Below are positions 10,403-24,473 of a stretch of DNA of 64,000 bases, in pieces. The position numbers and the translations under genes are program-made. Below the pieces are notes generated by a model that was not told the origin of the DNA, did not search any database, and saw nothing but the letters and a program-made list of their open reading frames with translations. Origin of the DNA: Balaenoptera acutorostrata (taxonomy: Eukaryota; Chordata; Mammalia; Artiodactyla; Balaenopteridae). Each line of letters starts with the position of its first letter. Positions within the stretch are counted from its first letter, which is position 1. The DNA lies in assembly GCF_949987535.1 (NCBI RefSeq), contig NW_026645871.1:62001-126000 (forward strand). The letters are read 5' to 3'.

Positions 10403-12161
10403 ATGGTACCCATCCCATGGGTCCCAAATCTCCAGGTTCAAGGGCATCTTCCTACGTCGAAAACAGGCATGAGAAACCCAGAAGATGGTACACCGTGTGA
10501 TCGGGAAAGGTTTCTAAAACGCACCTCATTTCTCATCTCCTTTGCTCGGGTTCGCCATTCCAGCCGATTTACTAGCCATCTCCCTCCTTGGAGAATCAGC
10601 ACCTTTAACCTCCTGTTCCGTACAGGTTGCAATTTGTCCTGAGGATGAACGGGAAGAGGGGGAACCAATGAGAGACTAGCTCTAGGTGTTGGGACAGGCA
10701 CAGGTCACTCTATTTTCCCATCAGGAAGAAGAATTAAGCACAAGCTCAGCCTGCCCCCCAGAACCAGAAGAGGGCCTGAAGCAATCCTGCGCTTTTGCGG
10801 CCAGCTCCCAAAAAAGCGAGTTGAAAAATGGAGCTCAGGGGCACTGCAATTCACAAACCTGCAGAGTTTTAAATGATACCTCTCGTCCACAAATATATTA
10901 AGGGAAGGCAACGAAGAGGCTTTGAAAGCAAGGCAGAATTGCAGGAAACAGATTTCAGGAGGTAGATTCGAATCGCCTTGAAAGCACATGAAAAGCGGCA
11001 AAACGTGGACAATGATGCCCTTGGCCAAAAAGGGCGTATGCGTTTTTTCCTGAATATATTCAGGAAAAAACGCATACGCCCTTTTTGGCCAACCAAGCAA
11101 CCTGGAAAGGCCAATCAGCGCTCCAAAGAAGTCTCGCTTCCCAGCGGGCAAAAGGGCCATGCGGAAAAAAGTGTCCAAACCAGAAATGCAGGACCGGCCA
11201 TGGAGAAATGGGAGCCTTGCTACGCTGATGGGTGGGATGTAAATTGCCAACAGCCACTCTGGAGAAGTGTACGGTGTGTTCTGAAACATCTAAAAAACAC
11301 AGCTTGGAGAGCATAGGGCACTTCCACTCATGGGCGTATAAATTGGGAAAACTAAAAATCAGCAAGACACAGGCACCCCAAAGTTTAGGGCTGCTCTGTT
11401 GACAAGAACCCCCACTTCATTACACCTTAAATATCCTAGGAAAGAGAAAAATGGATAAAGAAGTTGTGGTCCTCATGTACAATGGAATATCACTCAGCCA
11501 TGAAATCCACGTCATAAGGCTAGTAGCAGCACGATGAGTGGATTTAGGTACGACGATTCTAAGTGAAATAAGTCACACAGAAAAAGACACTTATCATAAG
11601 ATATCACTTAGAGAGGGAATGTAAAAACCGCTACACTTGAACTGAATTACAAAACAGAACAGAGTCACACGTTCAGAAAACACACTATGGCTGCTGAACG
11701 GGAAAGGTGAGGTGGGGTGATGCATAAAACAAGGGTTTCAAATTAGCTCCGATACCGTTCCATAAACCCAATATGTAAGAGACAAGACCTATTCCTTTTT
11801 CAGTGAACTGGACTCAACACCCCCTATTCACCGCACAAGAATATATCTGACTAGTAAGAATCTTCAAACCTATGTATTGATATCTCTCTGTAAGTGAGTC
11901 AAGGGGGTGTAAAGCGGCATAAACACAGCCGTGAAAAGCAGCTAAACCCCATTATAAAAATAAATTACTTTTCAAAACCCGTGAAACAAAGGCAGTGAAA
12001 GAGAGAGAAATTCTTACAAAATTCGTTCAGGGGCTGTGATGCAACCTGGATTGACCATATCTAGACCCACAGCTGATTGAGACATAAGGGTGGACACTCT
12101 TGGGGCTGAGAGGTTCGGTGAGGTTGGGTGAGCCAATGCAGACCCTTTCAAGTAATACTGC
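10403..12161. repeat. Satellite monomer U6 (B type)
   Basis: Length 1,759 bp, close to consensus. A private 'gccaatgcagac' lies near its end (about 12133-12144). Confidence 0.95.
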
Positions 12162-13920
12162 ATGGTACCCATCCCATGGGTCCCAAATCTCCAGGTTCAA
12201 GGGCATCTTCCTACGTCGAAAACAGGCATGAGAAACCCAGAAGATGGTACACCGTGTGATCGGGAAAGGTTTCTAAAACGCACCTCATTTCTCATCTCCT
12301 TTGCTCGGGTTCGCCATTCCAGCCGATTTACTAGCCATCTCCCTCCTTGGAGAATCAGCACCTTTAACCTCCTGTTCCGTACAGGTTGCAATTTGTCCTG
12401 AGGATGAACGGGAAGAGGGGGAACCAATGAGAGACTAGCTCTAGGTGTTGGGACAGGCACAGGTCACTCTATTTTCCCATCAGGAAGAAGAATTAAGCAC
12501 AAGCTCAGCCTGCCCCCCAGAACCAGAAGAGGGCCTGAAGCAATCCTGCGCTTTTGCGGCCAGCTCCCAAAAAAGCGAGTTGAAAAATGGAGCTCAGGGG
12601 CACTGCAATTCACAAACCTGCACAGTTTTAAATGATACCTCTCGTCCACAAATATATTAATGGAAGGCAACGAAGAGGCTTTGAAAGCAAGGCAGAATTG
12701 CAGGAAACAGATTTCAGGAGGTAGATTCGAATCGCCTTGAAAGCACATGAAAAGCGGCAAAACGTGGACAATGATGCCCTTGGCCAAAAAGGGCGTATGC
12801 GTTTTTTCCTGAATATATTCAGGAAAAAACGCATACGCCCTTTTTGGCCAACCAAGCAACCTGGAAAGGCCAATCAGCGCTCCAAAGAAGTCTCGCTTCC
12901 CAGCGGGCAAAAGGGCCATGCGGAAAAAAGTGTCCAAACCAGAAATGCAGGACCGGCCATGGAGAAATGGGAGCCTTGCTACGCTGATGGGTGGGATGTA
13001 AATTGCCAACAGCCACTCTGGAGAAGTGTACGGTGTGTTCTGAAACATCTAAAAAACACAGCTTGGAGAGCATAGGGCACTTCCACTCATGGGCGTATAA
13101 ATTGGGAAAACTAAAAATCAGCAAGACACAGGCACCCCAAAGTTTAGGGCTGCTCTGTTGACAAGAACCCCCACTTCATTACACCTTAAATATCCTAGGA
13201 AAGAGAAAAATGGATAAAGAAGTTGTGGTCCTCATGTACAATGGAATATCACTCAGCCAGGAAATCCACGTCATAAGGCTAGTAGCAGCACGATGAGTGG
13301 ATTTAGGTACGACGATTCTAAGTGAAATAAGTCACACAGAGAAAGACACTTATCATAAGATATCACTTAGAGAGGGAATGTAAAAACCGCTACACTTGAA
13401 CTGAATTACAAAACAGAACAGAGTCACACGTTCAGAAAACACACTATGGCTGCTGAACGGGAAAGGTGAGGTGGGGTGATGCATAAAACAAGGGTTTCAA
13501 ATTAGCTCAGATACCGTTCCATAAACCCAATATGTAAGAGACAAGACCTATTCCTTTTTCAGTGAACTGGACTCAACACCCCCTATTCACCGCACAAGAA
13601 TATATCTGACTAGTAAGAATCTTCAAACCTATGTATTGATATCTCTCTGTAAGTGAGTCAAGGGGGTGTAAAGCGGCATAAACACAGCCGTGAAAAGCAG
13701 CTAAACTCCATTATAAAAATAAATTACTTTTCAAAACCCGTGAAACAAAGGCAGTGAAAGAGAGAGAAATTCTTACAAAATTCGTTCAGGGGCTGTGATG
13801 CAACCTGGATTGACCATATCTAGACCCACAGCTGATTGAGACATAAGGGTGGACACTCTTGGGGCTGAGAGGTTCGGTGAGGTTGGGTGAGCCAACGCAG
13901 ACCCTTTCAAGTAATACTGC
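12162..13920. repeat. Satellite monomer U7 (A/B mosaic)
   Basis: Length 1,759 bp. It has the A allele (C) at 12623 but the B allele (T) at 12657, and a private 'attaatggaagg'. It is the first unit with 'gccaggaaatcc' instead of 'gccatgaaatcc', and has a private 'ctaaactccat'. Confidence 0.95.
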
Positions 13921-15679
13921 ATGGTACCCATCCCATGGGTCCCAAATCTCCAGGTTCAAGGGCATCTTCCTACGTCGAAAACAGGCATGAGAAACCCAGA
14001 AGATGGTACACCGTGTGATCGGGAAAGGTTTCTAAAACGCACCTCATTTCTCATCTCCTTTGCTCGGGTTCGCCATTCCAGCCGATTTACTAGCCATCTC
14101 CCTCCTTGGAGAATCAGCACCTTTAACCTCCTGTTCCGTACAGGTTGCAATTTGTCCTGAGGATGAACGGGAAGAGGGGGAACCAATGAGAGACTAGCTC
14201 TAGGTGTTGGGACAGGCACAGGTCACTCTATTTTCCCATCAGGAAGAAGAATTAAGCACAAGCTCAGCCTGCCCCCCAGAACCAGAAGAGGGCCTGAAGC
14301 AATCCTGCGCTTTTGCGGCCAGCTCCCAAAAAAGCGAGTTGAAAAATGGAGCTCAGGGGCACTGCAATTCACAAACCTGCAGAGTTTAAAATGATACCTC
14401 TCGTCCACAAATATATTAAGGGAAGGCAACGAAGAGGCTTTGAAAGCAAGGCAGAATTGCAGGAAACAGATTTCAGGAGGTAGATTCGAATCGCCTTGAA
14501 AGCACATGAAAAGCGGCAAAACGTGGACAATGATGCCCTTGGCCAAAAAGGGCGTATGCGTTTTTTCCTGAATATATTCAGGAAAAAACGCATACGCCCT
14601 TTTTGGCCAACCAATCAACCTGGAAAGGCCAATCAGCGTTCCAAAGAAGTCTCGCTTCCCAGCGGGCAAAAGGGCCATGCGGAAAAAAGTGTCCAAACCA
14701 GAAATGCAGGACCGGCCATGGAGAAATGGGAGCCTTGCTACGCTGATGGGTGGGATGTAAATTGCCAACAGCCACTCTGGAGAAGTGTACGGTGTGTTCT
14801 GAAACATCTAAAAAACACAGCTTGGAGAGCATAGGGCACTTCCACTCATGGGCGTATAAATTGGGAAAACTAAAAATCAGCAAGACACAGGCACCCCAAA
14901 GTTTAGGGCTGCTCTGTTGACAAGAACCCCCACTTCATTACACCTTAAATATCCTAGGAAAGCGAAAAATGAATAAAGAAGTTGTGGTCCTCATGTACAA
15001 TGGAATATCACTCAGCCAGGAAATCCACGTCATAAGGCTAGTAGCAGCACGATGAGTGGATTTAGGTACGACGATTCTAAGTGAAATAAGTCACACAGAA
15101 AAAGACACTTATCATAAGATATCACTTAGAGAGGGAATGTAAAAACCGCTACACTTGAACTGAATTACAAAACAGAACAGAGTCACACGTTCAGAAAACA
15201 CACTATGGCTGCTGAACGGGAAAGGTGAGGTGGGGTGATGCATAAAACAAGGGTTTCAAATTAGCTCAGATACCGTTCCATAAACCCAATATGTAAGAGA
15301 CAAGACCTATTCCTTTTTCAGTGAACTGGACTCAACACCCCCTATTCACCGCACAAGAATATATCTGACTAGTAAGAATCTTCAAACCTATGTATTGATA
15401 TCTCTCTGTAAGTGAGTCAAGGGGGTGTAAAGCGGCATAAACACAGCCGTGAAAAGCAGCTAAACCCCATTATAAAAATAAATTACTTTTCAAAACCCGT
15501 GACACAAAGGCAGTGAAAGAGAGAGAAATTCTTACAAAATTCGTTCAGGGGCTGTGATGCAACCTGGATTGACCATATCTAGACCCACAGCTGATTGAGA
15601 CATAAGGGTGGACACTCTTGGGGCTGAGAGGTTCGGTGAGGTTGGGTGAGCCAACGCAGACCCTTTCAAGTAATACTGC
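13921..15679. repeat. Satellite monomer U8 (B type)
   Basis: Length 1,759 bp. Variants are 'gagtttaaaatg', 'ccaatcaacc' just right of the MITE, 'cagcgttcc' (shared with U9) and 'aatgaataaag'. Confidence 0.95.
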
Positions 15680-17438
15680 ATGGTACCCATCCCATGGGTC
15701 CCAAATCTCCAGGTTCAAGGGCATCTTCCTACGTCGAAAACAGGCATGAGAAACCCAGAAGATGGTACACCGTGTGATCGTGAAAGGTTTCTAAAACGCA
15801 CCTCATTTCTCATCTCCTTTGCTCGGGTTCGCCATTCCAGCCGATTTACTAGCCATCTCCCTCCTTGGAGAATCAGCACCTTTAACCTCCTGTTCCGTAC
15901 AGGTTGCAATTTGTCCTGAGGATGAACGGGAAGAGGGGGAACCAATGAGAGACTAGCTCTAGGTGTTGGGACAGGCACAGGTCACTCTATTTTCCCATCA
16001 GGAAGAAGAATTAAGCACAAGCTCAGCCTGCCCCCCAGAACCAGAAGAGGGCCTGAAGCAATCCTGCGCTTTTGCGGCCAGCTCCCAAAAAAGCGAGTTG
16101 AAAAATGGAGCTCAGGGGCACTGCAATTCACAAACCTGCAGAGTTTTAAATGATACCTCTCGTCCACAAATATATTAAGGGAAGGCAACGAAGAGGCTTT
16201 GAAAGCAAGGCAGAATTGCAGGAAACAGATTTCAGGAGGTAGATTCGAATCGCCTTGAAAGCACATGAAAAGCGGCAAAACGTGGACAATGATGCCCTTG
16301 GCCAAAAAGGGCGTATGCGTTTTTTCCTGAATATATTCAGGAAAAAACGCATACGCCCTTTTTGGCCAACCAAGCAACCTGGAAAGGCCAATCAGCGTTC
16401 CAAAGAAGTCTCGCTTCCCAGCGGGCAAAAGGGCCATGGGGAAAAAAGTGTCCAAACCAGAAATGCAGGACCGGCCATGGAGAAATGGGAGCCTTGCTAC
16501 GCTGATGGGTGGGATGTAAATTGCCAACAGCCACTCTGGAGAAGTGTACGGTGTGTTCTGAAACATCTAAAAAACACAGCTTGGAGAGCATAGGGCACTT
16601 CCACTCATGGGCGTATAAATTGGGAAAACTAAAAATCAGCAAGACACAGGCACCCCAAAGTTTAGGGCTGCTCTGTTGACAAGAACCCCCACTTCATTAC
16701 ACCTTAAATATCCTAGGAAAGAGAAAAATGGATAAAGAAGTTGTGGTCCTCATGTACAATGGAATATCACTCAGCCAGGAAATCCACGTCATAAGGCTAG
16801 TAGCAGCACGATGAGTGGATTTAGGTACGACGATTCTAAGGGAAATAAGTCACACAGAAAAAGACACTTATCATAAGATAGCACTTAGAGAGGGAATGTA
16901 AAAACCGCTACACTTGAACTGAATTACAAAACAGAACAGAGTCACACGTTCAGAAAACACACTATGGCTGCTGAACGGGAAAGGTGAGGTGGGGTGATGC
17001 ATAAAACAAGGGTTTCAAATTAGCTCAGATACCGTTCCATAAACCCAATATGTAAGAGACAAGACCTATTCCTTTTTCAGTGAACTGGACTCAACACCCC
17101 CTATTCACCGCACAAGAATATATCTGACTAGTAAGAATCTTCAAACCTATGTATTGATATCTCTCTGTAAGTGAGTCAAGGGGGTGTAAAGCGGCATAAA
17201 CACAGCCGTGAAAAGCAGCTAAACCCCATTATAAAAATAAATTACTTTTCAAAACCCGTGACACAAAGGCAGTGAAAGAGAGAGAAATTCTTACAAAATT
17301 CGTTCAGGGGCTGTGATGCAACCTGGATTGACCATATCTAGACCCACAGCTGATTGAGACATAAGGGTGGACACTCTTGGGGCTGAGAGGTTCGGTGAGG
17401 TTGGGTGAGCCAACGCAGACCCTTTCAAGTAATACTGC
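15680..17438. repeat. Satellite monomer U9 (B type)
   Basis: Length 1,759 bp. Private variants are 'gatcgtgaaagg', 'gccatggggaa' and 'aagatagcact'. It shares 'ctaagggaaat' with U10 and U11. Confidence 0.95.
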
Positions 17439-19197
17439 ATGGTACCCATCCCATGGGTCCCAAATCTCCAGGTTCAAGGGCATCTTCCTACGTCGAAAAC
17501 AGGCATGAGAAACCCAGAAGATGGTACACCGTGTGATCGGGAAAGGTTTCTAAAACGCACCTCATTTCTCATCTCCTTTGCTCGGGTTCGCCATTCCAGC
17601 CGATTTACTAGCCATCTCCCTCCTTGGAGAATCAGCACCTTTAACCTCCTGTTCCGTACAGGTTGCAATTTGTCCTGAGGATGAACGGGAAGAGGGGGAA
17701 CCAATGAGAGACTAGCTCTAGGTGTTGGGACAGGCACAGGTCACTCTATTTTCCCATCAGGAAGAAGAATTAAGCACAAGCTCAGCCTGCCCCCCAGAAC
17801 CAGAAGAGGGCCTGAAGCAATCCTGCGCTTTTGCGGCCAGCTCCCAAAAAAGCGAGTTGAAAAATGGAGCTCAGGGGCACTGCAATTCACAAACCTGCAG
17901 AGTTTTAAATGATACCTCTCGTCCACAAATATATTAAGGGAAGGCAACGAAGAGGCTTTGAAAGCAAGGCAGAATTGCAGGAAACAGATTTCAGGAGGTA
18001 GATTCGAATCGCCTTGAAAGCACATGAAAAGCGGCAAAACGTGGACAATGATGCCCTTGGCCAAAAAGGGCGTATGCGTTTTTTCCTGAATATATTCAGG
18101 AAAAAACGCATACGCCCTTTTTGGGCAACCAAGCAACCTGGAAAGGCCAATCAGCGCTCCAAAGAAGTCTCGCTTCCCAGCGGGCAAAAGGGCCATGCGG
18201 AAAAAAGTGTCCAAACCAGAAATGCAGGACCGGCCATGGAGAAATGGGAGCCTTGCTACGCTGATGGGTGGGATGTAAATTGCCAACAGCCACTCTGGAG
18301 AAGTGTACGGTGTGTTCTGAAACATCTAAAAAACACAGCTTGGAGAGCATAGGGCACTTCCACTCATGGGCGTATAAATTGGGAAAACTAAAAATCAGCA
18401 AGACACAGGCACCCCAAAGTTTAGGGCTGCTCTGTTGACAAGAACCCCCACTTCATTACACCTTAAATATCCTAGGAAAGAGAAAAATGGATAAAGAAGT
18501 TGTGGTCCTCATGTACAATGGAATATCACTCAGCCAGGAAATCCACGTCATAAGGCTAGTAGCAGCACGATGAGTGCATTTAGGTACGACGATTCTAAGG
18601 GAAATAAGTCACACAGAGAAAGACACTTATCATAAGATATCACTTAGAGAGGGAATGTAAAAACCGCTACACTTGAACTGAATTACAAAACAGAACAGAG
18701 TCACACGTTCAGAAAACACACTATGGCTGCTGAACGGGAAAGGTGAGGTGGGGTGATGCATAAAACAAGGGTTTCAAATTAGCTCAGATACCGTTCCATA
18801 AACCCAATATGTAAGAGACAAGACCTATTCCTTTTTCAGTGAACTGGACTCAACACCCCCTATTCACCGCACAAGAATATATCTGACTAGTAAGAATCTT
18901 CAAACCTATGTATTGATATCTCTCTGTAAGTGAGTCAAGGGGGTGTAAAGCGGCATAAACACAGCCGTGAAAAGCAGCTAAACCCCATTATAAAAATAAA
19001 TTACTTTTCAAAACCCGTGACACAAAGGCAGTGAAAGAGAGAGAAATTCTTACAAAATTCGTTCAGGGGCTGTGATGCAACCTGGATTGACCATATCTAG
19101 ACCCACAGCTGATTGAGACATAAGGGTGGACACTCTTGGGGCTGAGAGGTTCGGTGAGGTTGGGTGAGCCAACGCAGACCCTTTCAAGTAATAATGC
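17439..19197. repeat. Satellite monomer U10 (MITE right-arm mutation)
   Basis: Length 1,759 bp. The palindrome has G for C at 18125, so one arm pair is mismatched. It shares this and 'gagtgcattta' with U11. Confidence 0.95.
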
Positions 19198-20956
19198 ATG
19201 GTACCCATCCCATGGGTCCCAAATCTCCAGGTTCAAGGGCATCTTCCTACGTCGAAAACAGGCATGAGAAACCCAGAAGATGGTACACCATGTGATCGGG
19301 AAAGGTTTCTAAAACGCACCTCATTTCTCATCTCCTTTGCTCGGGTTCGCCATTCCAGCCGATTTACTAGCCATCTCCCTCCTTGGAGAATCAGCACCTT
19401 TAACCTCCTGTTCCGTACAGGTTGCAATTTGTCCTGAGGATGAACGGGAAGAGGGGGAACCAATGAGAGACTAGCTCTAGGTGTTGGGACAGGCACAGGT
19501 CACTCTATTTTCCCATCAGGAAGAAGAATTAAGCACAAGCTCAGCCTGCCCCCCAGAACCAGAAGAGGGCCTGAAGCAATCCTGCGCTTTTGCGGCCAGC
19601 TCCCAAAAAAGCGAGTTGAAAAATGGAGCTCAGGGGCACTGCAATTCACAAACCTGCAGAGTTTTAAATGATACCTCTCGTCCACAAATATATTAAGGGA
19701 AGGCAACGAAGAGGCTTTGAAAGCAAGGCAGAATTGCAGGAAACAGATTTCAGGAGGTAGATTCGAATCGCCTTGAAAGCACATGAAAAGCGGCAAAACG
19801 TGGACAATGATGCCCTTGGCCAAAAAGGGCGTATGCGTTTTTTCCTGAATATATTCAGGAAAAAACGCATACGCCCTTTTTGGGCAACCAAGCAACCTGG
19901 AAAGGCCAATCAGCGCTCCAAAGAAGTCTCGCTTCCCAGCGGGCAAAAGGGCCATGCGGAAAAAAGTGTCCAAACCAGAAATGCAGGACCGGCCATGGAG
20001 AAATGGGAGCCTTGCTACGCTGATGGGTGGGATGTAAATTGCCAACAGCCACTCTGGAGAAGTGTACGGTGTGTTCTGAAACATCTAAAAAACACAGCTT
20101 GGAGAGCATAGGGCACTTCCACTCATGGGCGTATAAATTGGGAAAACTAAAAATCAGCAAGACACAGGCACCCCAAAGTTTAGGGCTGCTCTGTTGACAA
20201 GAACCCCCACTTCATTACACCTTAAATATCCTAGGAAAGAGAAAAATGGATAAAGAAGTTGTGGTCCTCATGTACAATGGAATATCACTCAGCCAGGAAA
20301 TCCACGTCATAAGGCTAGTAGCAGCACGATGAGTGCATTTAGGTACGACGATTCTAAGGGAAATAAGTCACACAGAGAAAGACACTTATCATAAGATATC
20401 ACTTAGAGAGGGAATGTAAAAACCGCTACACTTGAACTGAATTACAAAACAGAACAGAGTCACACGTTCAGAAAACACACTATGGCTGCTGAACGGGAAA
20501 GGTGAGGTGTGGTGATGCATAAAACAAGGGTTTCAAATTAGCTCAGATACCGTTCCATAAACCCAATATGTAAGAGACAAGACCTATTCCTTTTTCAGTG
20601 AACTGGACTCAACACCCCCTATTCACCGCACAAGAATATATCTGACTAGAAAGAATCTTCAAACCTATGTATTGATATCTCTCTGTAAGTGAGTCAAGGG
20701 GGTGTAAAGCGGCATAAACACAGCCGTGAAAAGCAGCTAAACCCCATTATAAAAATAAATTACTTTTCAAAACCCGTGACACAAAGGCAGTGAAAGAGAG
20801 AGAAATTCTTACAAAATTCGTTCAGGGGCTGTGATGCAACCTGGATTGACCATATCTAGACCCACAGCTGATTGAGACATAAGGGTGGACACTCTTGGGG
20901 CTGAGAGGTTCGGTGAGGTTGGGTGAGCCAACGCAGACCCTTTCAAGTAATACTGC
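19198..20956. repeat. Satellite monomer U11 (near twin of U10)
   Basis: Length 1,759 bp. It has the same right-arm mutation, at 19884. Private changes are 'acaccatgtg', 'gaggtgtggtg' and 'gactagaaagaa'. Confidence 0.95.
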
Positions 20957-22715
20957 ATGGTACCCATCCCATGGGTCCCAAATCTCCAGGTTCAAGGGCA
21001 TCTTCCTACGTCGAAAACAGGCATGAGAAACCCAGAAGATGGTACACCGTGTGATCGGGAAAGGTTTCTAAAACGCACCTCATTTCTCATCTCCTTTGCT
21101 CGGGTTCGCCATTCCAGCCGATTTACTAGCCATCTCCCTCCTTGGAGAATCAGCACCTTTAACCTCCTGTTCCGTACAGGTTGCAATTTGTCCTGAGGAT
21201 GAACGGGAAGAGGGGGAACCAATGAGAGACTAGCTCTAGGTGTTGGGACAGGCACAGGTCACTCTATTTTCCCATCAGGAAGAAGAATTAAGCACAAGCT
21301 CAGCCTGCCCCCCAGAACCAGAAGAGGGCCTGAAGCAATCCTGCGCTTTGGCGGCCAGCTCCCAAAAAAGCGAGTTGAAAAATGGAGCTCAGGGGCACTG
21401 CAATTCACAAACCTGCAGAGTTTTAAATGATACCTCTCGTCCACAAATAAATTAAGGGAAGGCAACGAAGAGGCTTTGAAAGTAAGGCAGAATTGCAGGA
21501 AACAGATTTCAGGAGGTAGATTCGAATCGCCTTGAAAGCACATGAAAAGCGGCAAAACGTGGACAATGATGCCCTTGGCCAAAAAGGGCGTATGCGTTTT
21601 TTCCTGAATATATTCAGGAAAAAACGCATACGCCCTTTTTGGCCAACCAAGCAACCTGGAAAGGCCAATCAGCGCTCCAAAGAAGTCTCGCTTCCCAGCG
21701 GGCAAAAGGGCCATGCGGAAAAAAGTGTCCAAACCAGAAATGCAGGACCGGCCATGGAGAAATGGGAGCCTTGCTACGCTGATGGGTGGGATGTAACTTG
21801 CCAACAGCCACTCTGGAGAAGTGTACGGTGTGTTCTGAAACATCTAAAAAACACAGCTTGGAGAGCATAGGGCACTTCCACTCATGGGCGTATAAATTGG
21901 GAAAACTAAAAATCAGCAAGACACAGGAACCCCAAAGTTTAGGGCTGCTCTGTTGACAAGAACCCCCACTTCATTACACCTTAAATATCCTAGGAAAGAG
22001 AAAAATGGATAAAGAAGTTGTGGTCCTCATGTACAATGGAATATCACTCAGCCATGAAATCCACGTCATAAGGCTAGTAGCAGCACGATGAGTGGATTTA
22101 GGTACGACGATTCTAAGTGAAATAAGTCACACAGAAAAAGACACTTATCATAAGATATCACTTAGAGAGGGAATGTAAAAACCGCTACACTTGAACTGAA
22201 TTACAAAACAGAACAGAGTCACACGTTCAGAAAACACACTATGGCTGCTGAACGGGAAAGGTGAGGTGGGGTGATGCATAAAACGAGGGTTTCAAATTAG
22301 CTCAGATACCGTTCCATAAACCCAATATGTAAGAGACAAGACCTATTCCTTTTTCAGTGAACTGGACTCAACACCCCCTATTCGCCGCACAAGAATATAT
22401 CTGACTAGTAAGAATCTTCAAACCTATGTATTGATATCTCTCTGTAAGTGAGTCAAGGGGGTGTAAAGCGGCATAAACACAGCCGTGAAAAGCAGCTAAA
22501 CCCCATTATAAAAATAAATTACTTTTCAAAACCCGTGACACAAAGGCAGTGAAACAGAGAGAAATTCTTACAAAATTCGTTCAGGGGCTGTGATGCAACC
22601 TGGATTGACCATATCTAGACCCACAGCTGATTGAGACATAAGGGTGGACACTCTTGGGGCTGAGAGGTTCGGTGAGGTTGGGTGAGCCAACGCAGACCCT
22701 TTCAAGTAATACTGC
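20957..22715. repeat. Satellite monomer U12 (divergent B type)
   Basis: Length 1,759 bp. It carries more private changes than its neighbours: 'gctttggcggcc' (shared only with U36), 'acaaataaatt', 'gaaagtaagg', 'acaggaacccc', 'aaacgagggt', 'ttcgccgcac' and 'gaaacagagag'. Confidence 0.95.
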
Positions 22716-24473
22716 ATGGTACCCATCCCATGGGTCCCAAATCTCCAGGTTCAAGGGCATCTTCCTACGTCGAAAACAGGCATGAGAAACCCAGAAGATG
22801 GTACACCGTGTGATCGGGAAAGGTTTCTAAAACGCACCTCATTTCTCATCTCCTTTGCTCGGGTTCGCCATTCCAGCCGATTTACTAGCCATCTCCCTCC
22901 TTGGAGAATCAGCACCTTTAACCTCCTGTTCCGTACAGGTTGCAATTTGTCCTGAGGATGAACGGGAAGAGGGGGAACCAATGAGAGACTAGCTCTAGGT
23001 GTTGGGACAGGCACAGGTCACTCTATTTTCCCATCAGGAAGAAGAATTAAGCACAAGCTCAGCCTGCCCCCCAGAACCAGAAGAGGGCCTGAAGCAATCC
23101 TGCGCTTTTGCGGCCAGCTCCCAAAAAAGCGAGTTGAAAAATGGAGCTCAGGGGCACTGCAATTCACAAACCTGCACAGTTTTAAATGATACCTCTCGTC
23201 CACAAATATACTAAGGGAAGGCAACGAAGAGGCTTTGAAAGCAAGGCAGAATTGCAGGAAACAGATTTCAGGAGGTAGATTCGAATCGCCTTGAAAGCAC
23301 ATGAAAAGCGGCAAAACGTGGACAATGATGCCCTTGGCCAAAAAGGGCGTATGCGTTTTTTCCTGAATATATTCAGGAAAAAACGCATACGCCCTTTTTG
23401 GCCAACCAAGCAACCTGGAAAGGCCAATCAGCGCTCCAAAGAAGTCTCGCTTCCCAGCGGGCAAAAGGGCCATGCGGAAAAAAGTGTCCAAACCAGAAAT
23501 GCAGGACCGGCCATGGAGAAATGGGAGCCTTGCTACGCTGATGGGTGGGATGTAAATTGCCAACAGCCACTCTGGAGAAGTGTACGGTGTGTTCTGAAAC
23601 ATCTAAAAAACACAGCTTGGAGAGCATAGGGCACTTCCACTCATGGGCGTATAAATTGGGAAAACTAAAAATCAGCAAGACACAGGCACCCCAAAGTTTA
23701 GGGCTGCTCTGTTGACAAGAACCCCCACTTCATTACACCTTAAATATCCTAGGAAAGCGAAAAATGAATAAAGAAGTTGTGGTCCTCATGTACAATGGAA
23801 TATCACTCAGCCAGGAAATCCACGTCATAAGGCTAGTAGCAGCACGATGAGTGGATTTAGGTACGACGATTCTAAGTGAAATAAGTCACACAGAGAAAGA
23901 CACTTATCATAAGATATCACTTAGAGAGGGAATGTAAAAACCGCTACACTTGAACTGAATTACAAAACAGAACAGAGTCACACGTTCAGAAAACACACTA
24001 TGGCTGCTGAACGGGAAAGGTGAGGTGGGGTGATGCATAAAACAAGGGTTTCAAATTAGTTCAGATACCGTTCCATAAACCCAATATGTAAGAGACAAGA
24101 CCTATTCCTTTTTCAGTGAACTGGACTCAACACCCCCTATTCACCGCACAAGAATATATCTGACTAGTAAGAATCTTCAAACCTATGTATTGATATCTCT
24201 CTGTAAGTGAGTCAAGGGGGTGTAAAGCGGCATAAACACAGCCGTGAAAAGCAGCTAAACCCCATTATAAAAATAAATTACTTTTCAAAACCCGTGAAAC
24301 AAAGGCAGTGAAAGAGAGAGAAATTCTTACAAAATTCGTTCAGGGGCTGTGATGCAACCTGGATTGACCATATCTAGACCCACAGCTGATTGAGACATAA
24401 GGGTGGACACTCTTGGGGCTGAGAGGTTCGGTGAGGTGGGTGAGCCAACGTAGACCCTTTCAAGTAATACTGC
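22716..24473. repeat. Satellite monomer U13 (A type)
   Basis: Length 1,758 bp. One T is lost in 'gaggtgggtgag' (others 'gaggttgggtgag') near its end. It is the only A-type unit between U5 and U24. Confidence 0.95.
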
